A stretch of DNA of 63,039 bases from the IMG/VR virus record IMGVR_UViG_3300011116_000296, positions 1 to 63,039 of that record; one strand, 5' to 3'. Below, in pieces: positions 8,070 through 16,507 of the stretch (position 1 is its first letter; every line of letters begins with the position of its first letter). A model generated the notes under the pieces. That model did no database searches, was not told where the DNA came from, and saw only the letters and a list, made by a program, of their open reading frames with translations. The translations under genes and the position numbers were made by a program. The stretch is from a virus.

Positions 8070-8300
8070 TTACTTAGGTTCTACGTCAGATACTTCAGGC
8101 GTGGCTTCTAAAGCAGATTTCAGCATCGTGAAGAAGGCATCCCTGCCAACTTGGAGCTGATCCAACTGAAACTTTGTAGAGCCAATCTTGCGCTCAAGGT
8201 CTGCAACGTGATTTAACAACATCTGCTGTTGCTCCGTCAGGTCTTCAATCTTGTGCTCAACGCCATCTATGCTTACGATTTGGGGCTGTTGGTTTGCCAT
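8070..8300 (-). CDS. Small coiled-coil phage protein (DUF6447-like), 76 aa
   Basis: After VSIDGVEHKIEDLTEQQQML the protein is one long helix with the pattern LERKIGSTKFQLDQLQVGRD, followed by a short acidic tail. This layout matches the DUF6447-type proteins found in many cyano- and pelagiphages next to structural genes, an assignment from memory. No enzymatic motif. It lies in the gap between the fibre-side genes and the lysis cassette, after an inverted repeat (GCCACC/GGTGGC at 8320-8341). Confidence 0.75.
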   Translation of the reverse strand: MANQQPQIVSIDGVEHKIEDLTEQQQMLLNHVADLERKIGSTKFQLDQLQVGRDAFFTMLKSALEATPEVSDVEPK

Positions 8301-8350
8301 TTCGTATTTCCTTTTAATGTGCCACCAAGATCAGGTGGTGGCTTCCTGTT

Positions 8351-8638
8351 TTACCAAGGTGTGCCAGTAGCTTTTACAGGGTTCTTCAGCAAAGCAATCT
8401 GAGCCGCCAAAGAAGCCTCAGTAGCCTCTTTATCTACCGATTCCCATACCCAACCCAATACAGTTGCTTCTGTAAGGGAAGCATAGGGAATCGCTGGAGT
8501 GCCTTCAGCCCATGAGACAGTTGCGTAGGCAGAGGCAGAGTGTTCTCCGTCTACTGCTGTGCAAGTCCAATGGGCACAATTTACATAGCCTGTTGCCACA
8601 TCACGATCAAGGGTAGAGATTTTCCAAGTAGTAGTCAT
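8351..8638 (-). CDS. Conserved hypothetical phage protein, 95 aa
   Basis: MTTTWKISTLDR, then a VNCAHWTCTAVDGEHSASAY beta stretch and a helical C-terminus (VDKEATEASLAAQIALLKNP) ending in PW. Small proteins with this WKI...AHW...W pattern occur next to tail fibre genes in many podoviruses. The function is unknown. Good Shine-Dalgarno (AAGGTAAATT) before the ATG; it directly follows the fibre gene, so it may be a fibre accessory or assembly factor. Confidence 0.72.
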   Translation of the reverse strand: MTTTWKISTLDRDVATGYVNCAHWTCTAVDGEHSASAYATVSWAEGTPAIPYASLTEATVLGWVWESVDKEATEASLAAQIALLKNPVKATGTPW

Positions 8639-8660
8639 AATTTACCTTTCAGTTTAAAGA

Positions 8661-11588
8661 TTAGATGCCTGCGTCTGCTAGGCGTTTACGGAGTGATTGA
8701 ATTTCTGCCCACATTACAGGAATAAGAGCAGAAGCATCCATGCGCTGATAAACAGGATTCCCATCAGCATCTATTGCGTCTTTTTCTCCCATGTGAGCAT
8801 AGTCAGGTGTTTCGTGAGCAAGGAACATTGGACGCTCTTGTGTAGCACCTTTCATTTTTCCCATATAAACAGGTACAGAGTCAATCAATGCACCACTATC
8901 AGTTACAGGGCCACTAATATCTTTTGCTCTGTAATCAGAAGTTGTGTTGTAAACAACTAAACCACTAGTTCTGTTAAATTCAATAGAACCTCTAAATGTT
9001 TGTCCAGAGTCGCCTGTGTAAAACCACATAAACTGATTGTTTCCAGATGTGGCAGTATTAAACGATGCATATGGTGATTCTGTTGAAGTTGAAGTTGTAG
9101 AAACTGTTGTTAGCCCAGAAGAACTAACGCACAACCGAGCAGTTCCAAGTGTTTGACTCGTAGTCCCCACCAGCAAGTTACCGCTTGAGTCTATACGGGC
9201 ACGCTCTGTGTTGTTAGTGTAAAAAGTTAGTGGAATACTTGTAACTGCTGCAAGTCTTGCTTCTGATGAAGTTGCAAACAATGTTGCTGTTCTTGTTCCA
9301 GCAATATTTAAATCTAATACAGCGCCATCACTAGCATTATTTACTGTAAAAACAGTATATGTACTTCCATAGCTATTAGGGCTTGTTGTGCCTAATCCAA
9401 GATTGCCACCCGCTGTCAGAGTCATTGCCTGAGTAAAGGTAATGGCGTTTCCTGCTGTGCCTGATGGGGCGGTGTACCAACGAGCGGCGGCGCTACCACC
9501 AACGCTTGCGTAGTAAGCAGGGTTAGTATTGATGTATTTCCAGTTTGTTCCATCGTAGTAAGCGTTAGATGCAGTAAACGCATCGTTAAAACCACTACCA
9601 CCACTAAATGATGCCGCTGTTCCAACTTGAATGGCTTTGATTCCACTCCAAGCACTAGGAGTAACTCCTAATCCAAGGTTGCCATCTGCCGAGATGCGTA
9701 AACGCTCTGTAGCATTTGTTCTAAAAGCAAAAGCAACATTATTTGCAGGCCCAATAAGTGCAATACCTGTACCAGTTGGCTCAAGATTTATTTGTGCATT
9801 TGTATTTCCTGATAAAGCAGCAACATTTAATTGTGAAACAGTATTGCTTACAATATGCAAAGGATTTGAAGGTGAACTTGTGCCAATACCTAGATTGCCA
9901 GAGGAGTCGAGGCGCATACGCTCTGTAGTGCCGCCAGTAGCAAATCGGAGGTCTTGGCCCAATGCTCTGCCTATAGAGTCGGTCGTATATGAATAAATGT
10001 ACGCACCAACACCTTCACCAGAATCATCACCGTTAAAAAAGTCAATGCCGCCAATCAGTTGCCCGTTTGAAAGCGTATTTCCGTTGTTTGCAATGCGAAG
10101 TTTTGGGCCATCTGTGTTGTCAGCAGACTGTGCGATTTCAACCTTAGACGCAGGTGAACTTGTACCAACACCTAAATTCCCACTAGCATCCAGAGTCATT
10201 GCCTGAGTAAAGGTAATGGCGTTACCTGCTGTGCCTGATGGGGCTGTGAACCATGCATGACCTGATTCATTTTGACGATACCTAGTTGCTACACCACCTG
10301 TGTATTTGTAAGTCCAACTTGTGCCGTTGTAGTATCCATTCCAAGTCAAAGAACCATCACCAGTACTTGCACCATCAGCAGATATAGAAAAAGCGCCATC
10401 GCCAATGTCCATTGCTCTCATGTTACCCCAAGCACTAGGAGTAACTCCTAATCCAAGGTTGCCGCCGTTGGCATTGATTACGGTGTTGGTTGTTTGTGTA
10501 TTGACGTAAAACACGCCATTTCCAGCCACCAAATTGCCAGATACAGTGCCGTTGTATGATAAGTCTAAATAACCGCCACCTGAAGCATTAATGCGTGCGC
10601 CACCAACAACATCCAATTTATAAGCAGGTGAACTTGTACCAATACCTACATTACCGCTAGTATCAATCCTTAAACGCTCTCCACCACCCGTATACATTGT
10701 TAATGGTAGATAAGTGCCTGTGCCTGTAATGCCTGATTGAAACCTTGCTTCAGTTCCATTTGGCAGAATTCTTAAATAGGCGGCATTTGTAAGGTCAGAA
10801 TTATTAAACGCTGTAAATCCTGAAACTTGACTTGTTCCATTTGGGATAGCATTTATCTGAGTAAAACCATTTGTTGTGCTACTTTGAAATGAAAGTCTAG
10901 TAGCGTCTGTGCCAGTGCTAAAGTCACCAGTAATGCGCTGTCCTGTTGACCCAAAAGTTAAATTAGTGCCATCAAAAGTAAGCGCAGAGCCACTTGTAAC
11001 AACTTTAGAGCCGTTTAAATAAGCAACACCATTCGCAGTACCTCCAGAGAATACTGGGTTGGAAACAAACGAAATAACGCCTGTGCTGTTGGCAATTGAA
11101 GCGGCAGCTGTTCCATCAAGCGCCCTAATGTTTGTGACTTCAAGGTTGGTCACATCAAGGGTTGTAAACACCGCCGAGCCGCCCGTATTGCTGACCTTCA
11201 CAAAGTCAGAACCATTCCATGCACAGACAGCAGACTCACCAGCAACAATCGTCACGCCCGTAGTCGGGCCAGCGCCTACCAACTTAACGGAGAAGCCGCC
11301 TGTGGTGGCGTTGATGACTGTGTAAATCTTTGACTGCGCTGGGGCTGTCACGGTACGTAATGCCGTACGTGCGCCTGAGAAGAGCAAGATGGCTTGACGA
11401 GCCGTGTTCGCAGCGCCTGTGGTTGTGGTCAGTGTGACATCTGTGTCAGTGCTGACGTTGGTCGTACCCGCAACAGAGGTATCTAGCAGGGATGTAATGC
11501 TGTTGTTTACAGTGTCACCCCATGTGCCGCTCAGTTCGCCCTGTACTGGCAGTGCCAGACCCAAGAGTGATGTGTATGCTGTAGTCAT
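8661..11588 (-). CDS. Tail fibre with C-terminal S74 intramolecular chaperone, 975 aa
   Basis: Receptor-binding fibre candidate. The N-terminus (TSLLGLALPVQGELSGTWGDTVN) is the common virion-attachment start of such fibres. The long centre is made of imperfect repeats such as GNLGLGVTPSAW, NVGIGTSSPAYKLDV and AITFTQAMTLDASGN, predicted beta-helical. The C-terminus holds SDYRAKDISGPV at about residue 884, whose Ser-Asp is the self-cleavage dyad of the S74 endosialidase-type chaperone. It ends with a helical SLRKRLADAGI. The chaperone trimerises the fibre and then cuts itself off. Start ATG follows AGGAGCATTGA. Confidence 0.92.
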   Translation of the reverse strand: MTTAYTSLLGLALPVQGELSGTWGDTVNNSITSLLDTSVAGTTNVSTDTDVTLTTTTGAANTARQAILLFSGARTALRTVTAPAQSKIYTVINATTGGFSVKLVGAGPTTGVTIVAGESAVCAWNGSDFVKVSNTGGSAVFTTLDVTNLEVTNIRALDGTAAASIANSTGVISFVSNPVFSGGTANGVAYLNGSKVVTSGSALTFDGTNLTFGSTGQRITGDFSTGTDATRLSFQSSTTNGFTQINAIPNGTSQVSGFTAFNNSDLTNAAYLRILPNGTEARFQSGITGTGTYLPLTMYTGGGERLRIDTSGNVGIGTSSPAYKLDVVGGARINASGGGYLDLSYNGTVSGNLVAGNGVFYVNTQTTNTVINANGGNLGLGVTPSAWGNMRAMDIGDGAFSISADGASTGDGSLTWNGYYNGTSWTYKYTGGVATRYRQNESGHAWFTAPSGTAGNAITFTQAMTLDASGNLGVGTSSPASKVEIAQSADNTDGPKLRIANNGNTLSNGQLIGGIDFFNGDDSGEGVGAYIYSYTTDSIGRALGQDLRFATGGTTERMRLDSSGNLGIGTSSPSNPLHIVSNTVSQLNVAALSGNTNAQINLEPTGTGIALIGPANNVAFAFRTNATERLRISADGNLGLGVTPSAWSGIKAIQVGTAASFSGGSGFNDAFTASNAYYDGTNWKYINTNPAYYASVGGSAAARWYTAPSGTAGNAITFTQAMTLTAGGNLGLGTTSPNSYGSTYTVFTVNNASDGAVLDLNIAGTRTATLFATSSEARLAAVTSIPLTFYTNNTERARIDSSGNLLVGTTSQTLGTARLCVSSSGLTTVSTTSTSTESPYASFNTATSGNNQFMWFYTGDSGQTFRGSIEFNRTSGLVVYNTTSDYRAKDISGPVTDSGALIDSVPVYMGKMKGATQERPMFLAHETPDYAHMGEKDAIDADGNPVYQRMDASALIPVMWAEIQSLRKRLADAGI

Positions 11589-11597
11589 TCAATGCTC

Positions 11598-12380
11598 CTA
11601 ATTCGTGTCGATTTGTGTCCAGCCCGGATTTTGGGTGTCACTAACCTGTGTCCAGCCCGCAGACTGAACGTTGTTGATATTTTGCCAGTTTGCAGTCTGC
11701 GTGTCATCAATAATTTCCCACAAAGGCCGCCCCATTACTAAATCAGATATTGTCGCCAATTCAACCACAGAAGCCTTGAACTGCGCTACCGCCGCATCTA
11801 CATCTGACACAGTAGCAGATTCTGAGATAACACCGTTAAATGTAACCCCAGCACTCACAGTCTCACTGCCTGTCGCTGTTTCACTAACCTCTGCACCAAC
11901 TGAAACATTACTCGATACCGCATCCGATCCAGTCACTGTCTCAACAATAAACGCCAAGAACGTGAAAGCCGCCGCTGTTGCATCAGTTCCTGTAGCAGTT
12001 TCTATGATCTGGGCTAGGAAGTTTGCAAAAGCCTCATCAGTATCAGAAACAGTAGCAGTCTCACTGACCGACACCCCATAAGTTGGGATGGCGCTGATAG
12101 CATCACTGCCCGTGGCTGACTCACTAACCGCCGAACCAAATGTTGCCGTTGCACTTATTGCGTCTGACCCCGTACTTGTCTCGCTAACCGAAGCATTGAC
12201 TTGAACCAAACTGGACACAGCATCTGTGCCTGTAGCGCTCTCCGCAACAGCGGATCCAAAGGTTACAGCTGAAGAATCGGCATCTGTCCCTGTCGCAGTT
12301 TCAGCAACACTCCGGTCATAGACTGAATCACCCCAGCCAGCCTGACCCCATGTGCCAGAACCCCAGCCGCCTTCAGCCAT
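11598..12380 (-). CDS. Repeat structural protein with ten 20-residue units, 260 aa
   Basis: N-terminus is Trp/Gly-rich (GGWGSGTWGQAGWGD), like the linker in the tail hub. Ten units of exactly 20 residues follow, with core VSETATGSDAVSA. They are separated by variable hydrophobic halves (VTFGSA, VQVNAS, FANFLAQ). The C-terminus has three ~11-residue units of the type NVQSAGWTQV. The regular 20-residue period suggests a solenoid or extended beta stalk. It lies between the fibre and two small beta-rich genes, so it is probably a fibre or collar accessory. No specific family recognised. Confidence 0.85.
   Translation of the reverse strand: MAEGGWGSGTWGQAGWGDSVYDRSVAETATGTDADSSAVTFGSAVAESATGTDAVSSLVQVNASVSETSTGSDAISATATFGSAVSESATGSDAISAIPTYGVSVSETATVSDTDEAFANFLAQIIETATGTDATAAAFTFLAFIVETVTGSDAVSSNVSVGAEVSETATGSETVSAGVTFNGVISESATVSDVDAAVAQFKASVVELATISDLVMGRPLWEIIDDTQTANWQNINNVQSAGWTQVSDTQNPGWTQIDTN
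11735..12311 (-). repeat. 60-bp (20-residue) tandem protein-coding repeat array
   Basis: Ten consecutive units encode the S-E-T/S-A-T-G-S/T-D-A core at a constant 20-codon spacing. At the DNA level the units are diverged except around the SE-ATGSDA core, so the array is old compared with the 84-bp duplication at 3031. Confidence 0.85.
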
Positions 12381-12387
12381 TTAGACC

Positions 12388-12966
12388 TCAAGCAGCGAGG
12401 CTGAATGTGTAAGTTACAGACAAAACGTCACCAGAAACCACTGAGCGGTCGCCGGGCGAAGAAAAGTCAGCCGCAGAGAACAACGTACCAGTCGTACCAC
12501 CTTTAGCACTACCGCTCGTCAAGAACGCACCACCAACAGTGGAAGTGGCATTGATGTTGAACGTAGCAGGCGAGGCCGCATTAGTCACCACAGAAGGATT
12601 CGCCGTAGTCGCTGTAACAAACGTAGCGGCCACACGGGTTGAATTGCTGTAAGGCGTTACTTCAGTCCAGCCAGCGTGAGAAGCCATCGTATCGCCAGCC
12701 GCCGGTGTATTAGAAGCGCCAGCACCGTACAGACCAATATACCAAGTGGTAATCTGGGCTACAGAAGTCAAAGCAGTACCGGCCATATAAGCCAGACCAG
12801 CGTTAACCACCAAGTTCTTGGTATCAGCAGACCACTTTAGATTGCCGTCTTTATCGTGGCATTCAACGTGGTAAACGCCAGTAGCCTTGGCTTGTTCGCC
12901 TGACTGGGTGCCAGCAATAAGACCGCTAGAAATATGGTCAGTTACTTTAAGTTTCTCTGTGGTCAT
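12388..12966 (-). CDS. Beta-rich virion protein, 192 aa
   Basis: GVYHVECHDKDGNLKWSAD and NLVVNAGLAYMAGTAL lead into a Thr/Ala/Ser-rich beta domain with TTWYIGLYG and ending VLSVTYTFSLAA. Proteins with the ECHDKDGNLKW...NLVVNAGL signature are common in tailed phage structural modules. Their role there is undefined, often suggested to be a head or tail decoration. It sits 10 nt below the 138-aa gene in the same operon. Function not established. Confidence 0.78.
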   Translation of the reverse strand: MTTEKLKVTDHISSGLIAGTQSGEQAKATGVYHVECHDKDGNLKWSADTKNLVVNAGLAYMAGTALTSVAQITTWYIGLYGAGASNTPAAGDTMASHAGWTEVTPYSNSTRVAATFVTATTANPSVVTNAASPATFNINATSTVGGAFLTSGSAKGGTTGTLFSAADFSSPGDRSVVSGDVLSVTYTFSLAA

Positions 12967-12975
12967 ATTGACTCC

Positions 12976-13392
12976 TTAATTAGAAGAACGAATTAATGCT
13001 GCTGTGGCTGTGTTAGCAGGCATTGTGATGGTGAAATTGGTAGAAGTCTTGTCAGACCCAAAGTCTAAGACAGCAATTGACTTGTTGCCTTGCGTGACGT
13101 TGTAGATCAAAGCACAACGAGCCGTAACCGATGCGTTAAACACCACATCAGCAAAATCTACATACGCTGTATACCCAGACGAATTGATAGTGATGCCGGT
13201 CAAAACTACACCACCAGCCACATAACCTGTGCCCGTAACTTCAGCAGCGGTCGTGTAAACGGTAGTGGCTTCGTTTAAATTTGCATTGGCGGTGTACAGA
13301 GCAATCTTTAATGTATCCGTAGATAGGTCGTGGATGCCCGTGTACAACTCCTTTTTGAAGCTGGTCGTTTGGGTTTGTAAGATGTAACTCAT
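12976..13392 (-). CDS. Beta-rich virion protein, 138 aa
   Basis: The sequence contains FKKELYTGIHDLSTDTLKIALYT, then alternating short strands (GTGYVAGGVVLTGITIN, YVDFADVVFNASVTARCALIYN). It ends in TITMPANTATAALIRSSN. The LKIALYT...YNVTQGN-type pattern recurs in phage structural modules beside neck genes. It overlaps the 279-aa adaptor by 4 nt (ATGA). It probably has a virion decoration or tail accessory role, by position only. Confidence 0.78.
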   Translation of the reverse strand: MSYILQTQTTSFKKELYTGIHDLSTDTLKIALYTANANLNEATTVYTTAAEVTGTGYVAGGVVLTGITINSSGYTAYVDFADVVFNASVTARCALIYNVTQGNKSIAVLDFGSDKTSTNFTITMPANTATAALIRSSN

Positions 13393-14228
13393 GAAACTGA
13401 AACCCTGACTTGTCCATCTCTGTAACTATCTGCTCTTTGCTTGCCGTCTGACAAGTTTTTATACAGAGCAATAGCTTGAACGTAACGTTCTTGCGCAAGA
13501 GCAACCATGCCTTGCTCACCCTTCATGTATACCAACGCTTCACAGATTGTGCCGTACAGCAGTACAGAGTCAAAGTTATCGCCAAGCCAAGTAGTGCCCG
13601 CAGTGACGATGGACTCTGGATAGTAGTTGTAATGCAGCTCTGCGTTGTAAGCTGCGCTAGGTGTCGGGCCAACAATGAACGTTAATTCATTCACATTGTC
13701 TGAGCGTGGGCCAAAGATTGCGTAGTGTTTAGGCTCACTGACTTGCGCAGACAAAGGATACGCCTCACGAATGAAGTTAACATCTTTGTTCAGCAGATAC
13801 AGATAGTCGCCTTGGAAGATTACAGAACCAGACACCGTGCCGCTGTTAGCAACAGTCAATGTAATGGTTGTACCGGCAATACTGCGAACCTGAGCATTTG
13901 TACCGATACCTGTTCCTGTTACTTGCTGACCTGCTGCAATACCTGTGGTGCTTGCTACTATGATTGTTTTCTGACCAGCTGTGCCGGTAGCGGTTGTGGT
14001 GTTGTACGGATACAAAGCCAAGCTGTACACAGACAAGAAGTCCGATGGGCACTCAAGATACTTATTGCCAGTGGTCAAAAAGCCCGTCACGTTCTTTCGC
14101 AAATTAGCTGGCTGCGCGGTGTTATAGATGCGCTGCTCCGCCTGACGAATGAACGTATTCATGTTGTCAGTTGGGAAAGAGTTCTCGCAGTAATCACTTA
14201 CCTGCGTGACAAGCTCTGTGTAGTTCAT
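13389..14228 (-). CDS. Neck/tail adaptor (SU10 adaptor-like), 279 aa
   Basis: MNYTELVTQVSDYCENSF, FIRQAEQRIYN and a C-terminal helix pair (YGTICEALVYMKGEQGM, YVQAIALYKNLSDGKQ) match the adaptor family that docks under the portal in short-tailed phages such as SU10. A Thr/Gly-rich beta insertion (TATGTAGQKTIIV to SGSVIFQGD, about residues 78-145) interrupts the core. A related-looking insertion is in the other adaptor at 15076-16002. It overlaps its neighbours on both sides by 4 nt. Confidence 0.78.
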   Translation of the reverse strand: MNYTELVTQVSDYCENSFPTDNMNTFIRQAEQRIYNTAQPANLRKNVTGFLTTGNKYLECPSDFLSVYSLALYPYNTTTATGTAGQKTIIVASTTGIAAGQQVTGTGIGTNAQVRSIAGTTITLTVANSGTVSGSVIFQGDYLYLLNKDVNFIREAYPLSAQVSEPKHYAIFGPRSDNVNELTFIVGPTPSAAYNAELHYNYYPESIVTAGTTWLGDNFDSVLLYGTICEALVYMKGEQGMVALAQERYVQAIALYKNLSDGKQRADSYRDGQVRVSVS

Positions 14229-14491
14229 GCCATCGGGCCTCTTGCAAGCGTGCCTTTAGTGGCACAACCTATACCACGGATTTTAATACCGCTGGTCTTT
14301 GTTTCAGGCGCGTTCTTGGCATTGTTGTAATTGCCAACACTCATGCGCATGGTGTCTGTGCTTGAAATGTCAGAGTCTTTACCGGGGTTGGTAGAAGCTT
14401 TAACAACTTTGCCAGTCATTGTGTGGGGCACAGCATAGACTGAAGCATCGCCAACTTCTTTGCCCATTATTTTCTTGCTAAATTTAGCCAT
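14225..14491 (-). CDS. Small basic virion-cluster protein, 88 aa
   Basis: FSKKIMGKEVGDASVYAVPHTMTGK begins a short basic protein with a Gly/Ser/Asn-rich centre (SSTDTMRMSVGNYNNAKNAPETKTSG), ending in KIRGIGCATKGTLARGPMA. The IRG-GCATKG tail resembles the Lys/Gly motif of the neighbouring small proteins. No known enzyme motif. It lies in a run of tiny genes interleaved with the neck adaptors, so it is probably packaged or used in head completion. Confidence 0.68.
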   Translation of the reverse strand: MAKFSKKIMGKEVGDASVYAVPHTMTGKVVKASTNPGKDSDISSTDTMRMSVGNYNNAKNAPETKTSGIKIRGIGCATKGTLARGPMA

Positions 14492-14493
14492 GA

Positions 14494-14682
14494 TTAGCCT
14501 CTTTTCTGTGCGGCAATTTTTGCCAAGTTGCGACCCATTGCCTTCATGTTAGCATTGGTCTTACCACCGCCCTTGCCTTTACCGCCGGACATCTCGCCGA
14601 CTGTAGGGCCGCTATCACCCAAGTTTTTACCTTTGGTTTTGCCTTGTTTGGCAATGCCGTCTGCTGATCGTGTAAACGCCAT
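14494..14682 (-). CDS. Lys/Gly-rich small protein with ADGIA-GKTKGK motif, 62 aa
   Basis: The ATG at 14682 is chosen over an upstream in-frame start because GAGGAG lies 6 nt before it. The protein starts MAFTRSADGIAKQGKTKGKN, continues Gly/Lys-rich and ends in a basic helix (NANMKAMGRNLAKIAAQKRG). The TR-ADGIA--GKTKGK motif recurs in the proteins at 16508-16786 and 16789-17235. Strongly basic and likely disordered; a DNA- or capsid-interior-binding role is possible but unproven. Confidence 0.72.
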   Translation of the reverse strand: MAFTRSADGIAKQGKTKGKNLGDSGPTVGEMSGGKGKGGGKTNANMKAMGRNLAKIAAQKRG

Positions 14683-14692
14683 AATTAACTCC

Positions 14693-15076
14693 TCAAGATA
14701 TTGATACTGTACCAACAAATGTCGTTGCCACCAAGTAGTTTGGAGTCAACCCCGCATCATTTAAACTAGCCCCGCCAACCGGCTGCCAGCCCCACTGAAT
14801 GTCTCGTGAACCACCAGACACGTTACCGTTGACGTTTACACCCGAAGTCACATAAGTTGTGTCTTTACGAGGATTACGCAAAGCCTGTGGATCTTCTACT
14901 GGGAATGTTCCCAACATCAATTGAGGCTGATCTGGGTCCCAACACGTAGGACACACCAATAGCTCGTACTTACGCTGCTTAATAATCTCAGTCTTAAGCC
15001 GCTTAAGTCTAAACTGTTGGCCGCAGCGATCACATTCAGCAATCGCTATCTTGCCGGATGCAAACCTATTTCCCAT
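14693..15076 (-). CDS. Zinc-ribbon virion-cluster protein, 127 aa
   Basis: IAECDRCGQQFRLKRLKTEI...LLVCPTCWDP gives two CxxC pairs about 26 residues apart, a zinc ribbon in the N-terminal half. The C-terminal half is Gly/Asn/Val-rich and beta-like (VTSGVNVNGNVSGG, NYLVATTFVGTVSIS). The ATG shares one base with the stop of the 308-aa adaptor. Similar ribbon proteins sit between neck genes in several podoviruses. Function unknown. Confidence 0.75.
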   Translation of the reverse strand: MGNRFASGKIAIAECDRCGQQFRLKRLKTEIIKQRKYELLVCPTCWDPDQPQLMLGTFPVEDPQALRNPRKDTTYVTSGVNVNGNVSGGSRDIQWGWQPVGGASLNDAGLTPNYLVATTFVGTVSIS

Positions 15077-16002
15077 TATGTGTTACCAATATACATCTGC
15101 CGTGGCACAAACCGAACCGCTGCTTTTTCACGGTCTTCGCCAGCTGCAATCTCAAACGTTTCGTCATACATCTGCTTGAGCATCTGGATGCGGGGCATCA
15201 ACTCAGGCACTTTAATAGCGATGTGATACGCCAAGCCCGCCACCAAGCAGGGCAAGAAACGGAAATTCATGTCAGCTGTTTCAATACCAGCGCCAGCATC
15301 TTGCACTCGGCGCAGTCTCCAGTACACAAACTGATAGGGGGTAGAGTTGTCTGGAGTAGGCCAAACGGTTACAGCTGGAAGCTGAGGCACAAATACCGCA
15401 GTTCCGTCCGCTTGAGAGGCAGCAGTTGTGTTGTTTTGACCACGGAATACACCGCCAAGGACATTGCCTGAGATGTAGGTGTAGTAAATATCTTCCGTAC
15501 CAAGACGGATAAAACCAGAACCCGCCAATCCAACAACGCTGCTTAGCGTTATTGTGGTGTCCGTTGCCGTAATCGCGCCCACCAAGACCGAAGTTGTTGG
15601 GTTAACTTCGCCAGACAGCCTTTGAATCCAGACTTGAATTGGGCGAGCTTGCTGAAGCTTGTTTGGAATAGTGGCATAAGTAGAAACGCTAATGCGTGAA
15701 ATAGTTAGGTCTGCCTGAGTAGACGAAGTGTTCTGACCGGTACGGATGACATGTTCAAGCAAATCAATCGTGTCAGTTGGCAGTGCGTATGTAGCCAAGC
15801 CGGGAGTCAGGTTAATGAACCCCTGCTCCATGGTCCACATGTTAATACCCTTAGACTGCCACTCAATGGTCATCAGGTTCATTGAACGACGAGCAGTTCT
15901 GAGGTCATAGCCAGAACGCATCTCACGGCCCGCACGCTCCCAAGCTTCCTCGGCGATCTCCGTGAAGTCCATGTTGAAGAGGGTTGAGCCGGTAGTGGTC
16001 AT
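15076..16002 (-). CDS. Neck adaptor (P22 gp4-like tail accessory factor), 308 aa
   Basis: FTEIAEEAWERAGREMRSGYD, LRTARRSMNLMTIEWQSKGINMW and LPTDTIDLLEHVIR are the core of the P22 gp4-type family, the first ring below the portal. The C-terminal QFVYWRLRRVQDAG, PCLVAGLAYHIAIKVPE and MYDETFEIAAGEDRE helices complete it. It is longer than P22 gp4 (about 166 aa), as in other environmental podophages. A beta insertion (ITATDTTITLSSVVGLAGSG to NNTTAASQADGT) accounts for part of this. Unlike P22 gp4, no muramidase motif is visible. Confidence 0.85.
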   Translation of the reverse strand: MTTTGSTLFNMDFTEIAEEAWERAGREMRSGYDLRTARRSMNLMTIEWQSKGINMWTMEQGFINLTPGLATYALPTDTIDLLEHVIRTGQNTSSTQADLTISRISVSTYATIPNKLQQARPIQVWIQRLSGEVNPTTSVLVGAITATDTTITLSSVVGLAGSGFIRLGTEDIYYTYISGNVLGGVFRGQNNTTAASQADGTAVFVPQLPAVTVWPTPDNSTPYQFVYWRLRRVQDAGAGIETADMNFRFLPCLVAGLAYHIAIKVPELMPRIQMLKQMYDETFEIAAGEDREKAAVRFVPRQMYIGNT

Positions 16003-16232
16003 CTAAATCCTGCCGTTTTCTTTGCAATAGTTTTGGGTTGAGCCACAAACTGTTTACCAGCTGCCTTGCCTGCGCGTTTAGCACGGGTCGTAGCCGCATA
16101 TTCCGATGGCGTCAAAGACTTGATAGCTTTCTCAGGCAAATATCTCTCGCCCGTCTTGCTTGACGGTTTACCAGACTTGGTGCGCCACTTCTGGTCGCCC
16201 CAGTCTTTGAGAGATTTTTGAGGAGCTTTCAA
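15999..16232 (-). CDS. DUF5872-like small basic protein, 77 aa
   Basis: SLKDWGDQKWRTKSGKPSSKTGERYLP then AIKSLTPSEYAATTRAKRAGKA is the conserved block of the DUF5872-type phage proteins. The tail is Lys/Ala-rich (QPKTIAKKTAGFR). Overlaps both neighbours by 4 nt. The family is common near head-tail genes, with unknown function. The high Lys content suggests nucleic acid or internal virion association. Confidence 0.75.
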   Translation of the reverse strand: MKAPQKSLKDWGDQKWRTKSGKPSSKTGERYLPEKAIKSLTPSEYAATTRAKRAGKAAGKQFVAQPKTIAKKTAGFR

Positions 16233-16504
16233 TCTTTGTAACCCCCACCAGCTTCTTTGTACTTCTTAGCAACAAGCTGAGCTTTACGGGCTGACCACTG
16301 GCCTGCGCCTGTACCGTGGGTTGCCGCAGCTTTTACCTGAGACACAATCTTTTTACGCAGACCGGGTTTGGTGTAGTTTCCAGCAGCGTTGACTTTACCG
16401 CCTTCAGCATACTGCGTGAAATCAGTGTCGTCACGGCGAGCTTTACGCACGCCTTTGGGCATTTTACTGGGGGAGATGGCCCCCATACCACGGCTGGCCA
16501 ACAT
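16229..16504 (-). CDS. Conserved small phage protein (AGNYTKPG...GQWSARKAQ), 91 aa
   Basis: MLASRGMGAISPSKMPK, an FTQYAEGGKVNAAGNYTKPG linker and a C-terminal helix GQWSARKAQLVAKKYKEAGG ending in GYKD are a recurring pattern in phage structural modules. They are often beside DUF5872 proteins, as here. Basic and small. The ATG lies a few bases after the stop of the upstream gene. Function unknown. Confidence 0.74.
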   Translation of the reverse strand: MLASRGMGAISPSKMPKGVRKARRDDTDFTQYAEGGKVNAAGNYTKPGLRKKIVSQVKAAATHGTGAGQWSARKAQLVAKKYKEAGGGYKD

Positions 16505-16507
16505 GAT

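Noticed and set aside
8697-14330. Many plus-strand frames opposite the fibre and virion genes
   Set aside because: They mirror biased codons of real minus-strand genes, with Cys/Ser/Val-rich composition and no ribosome sites.
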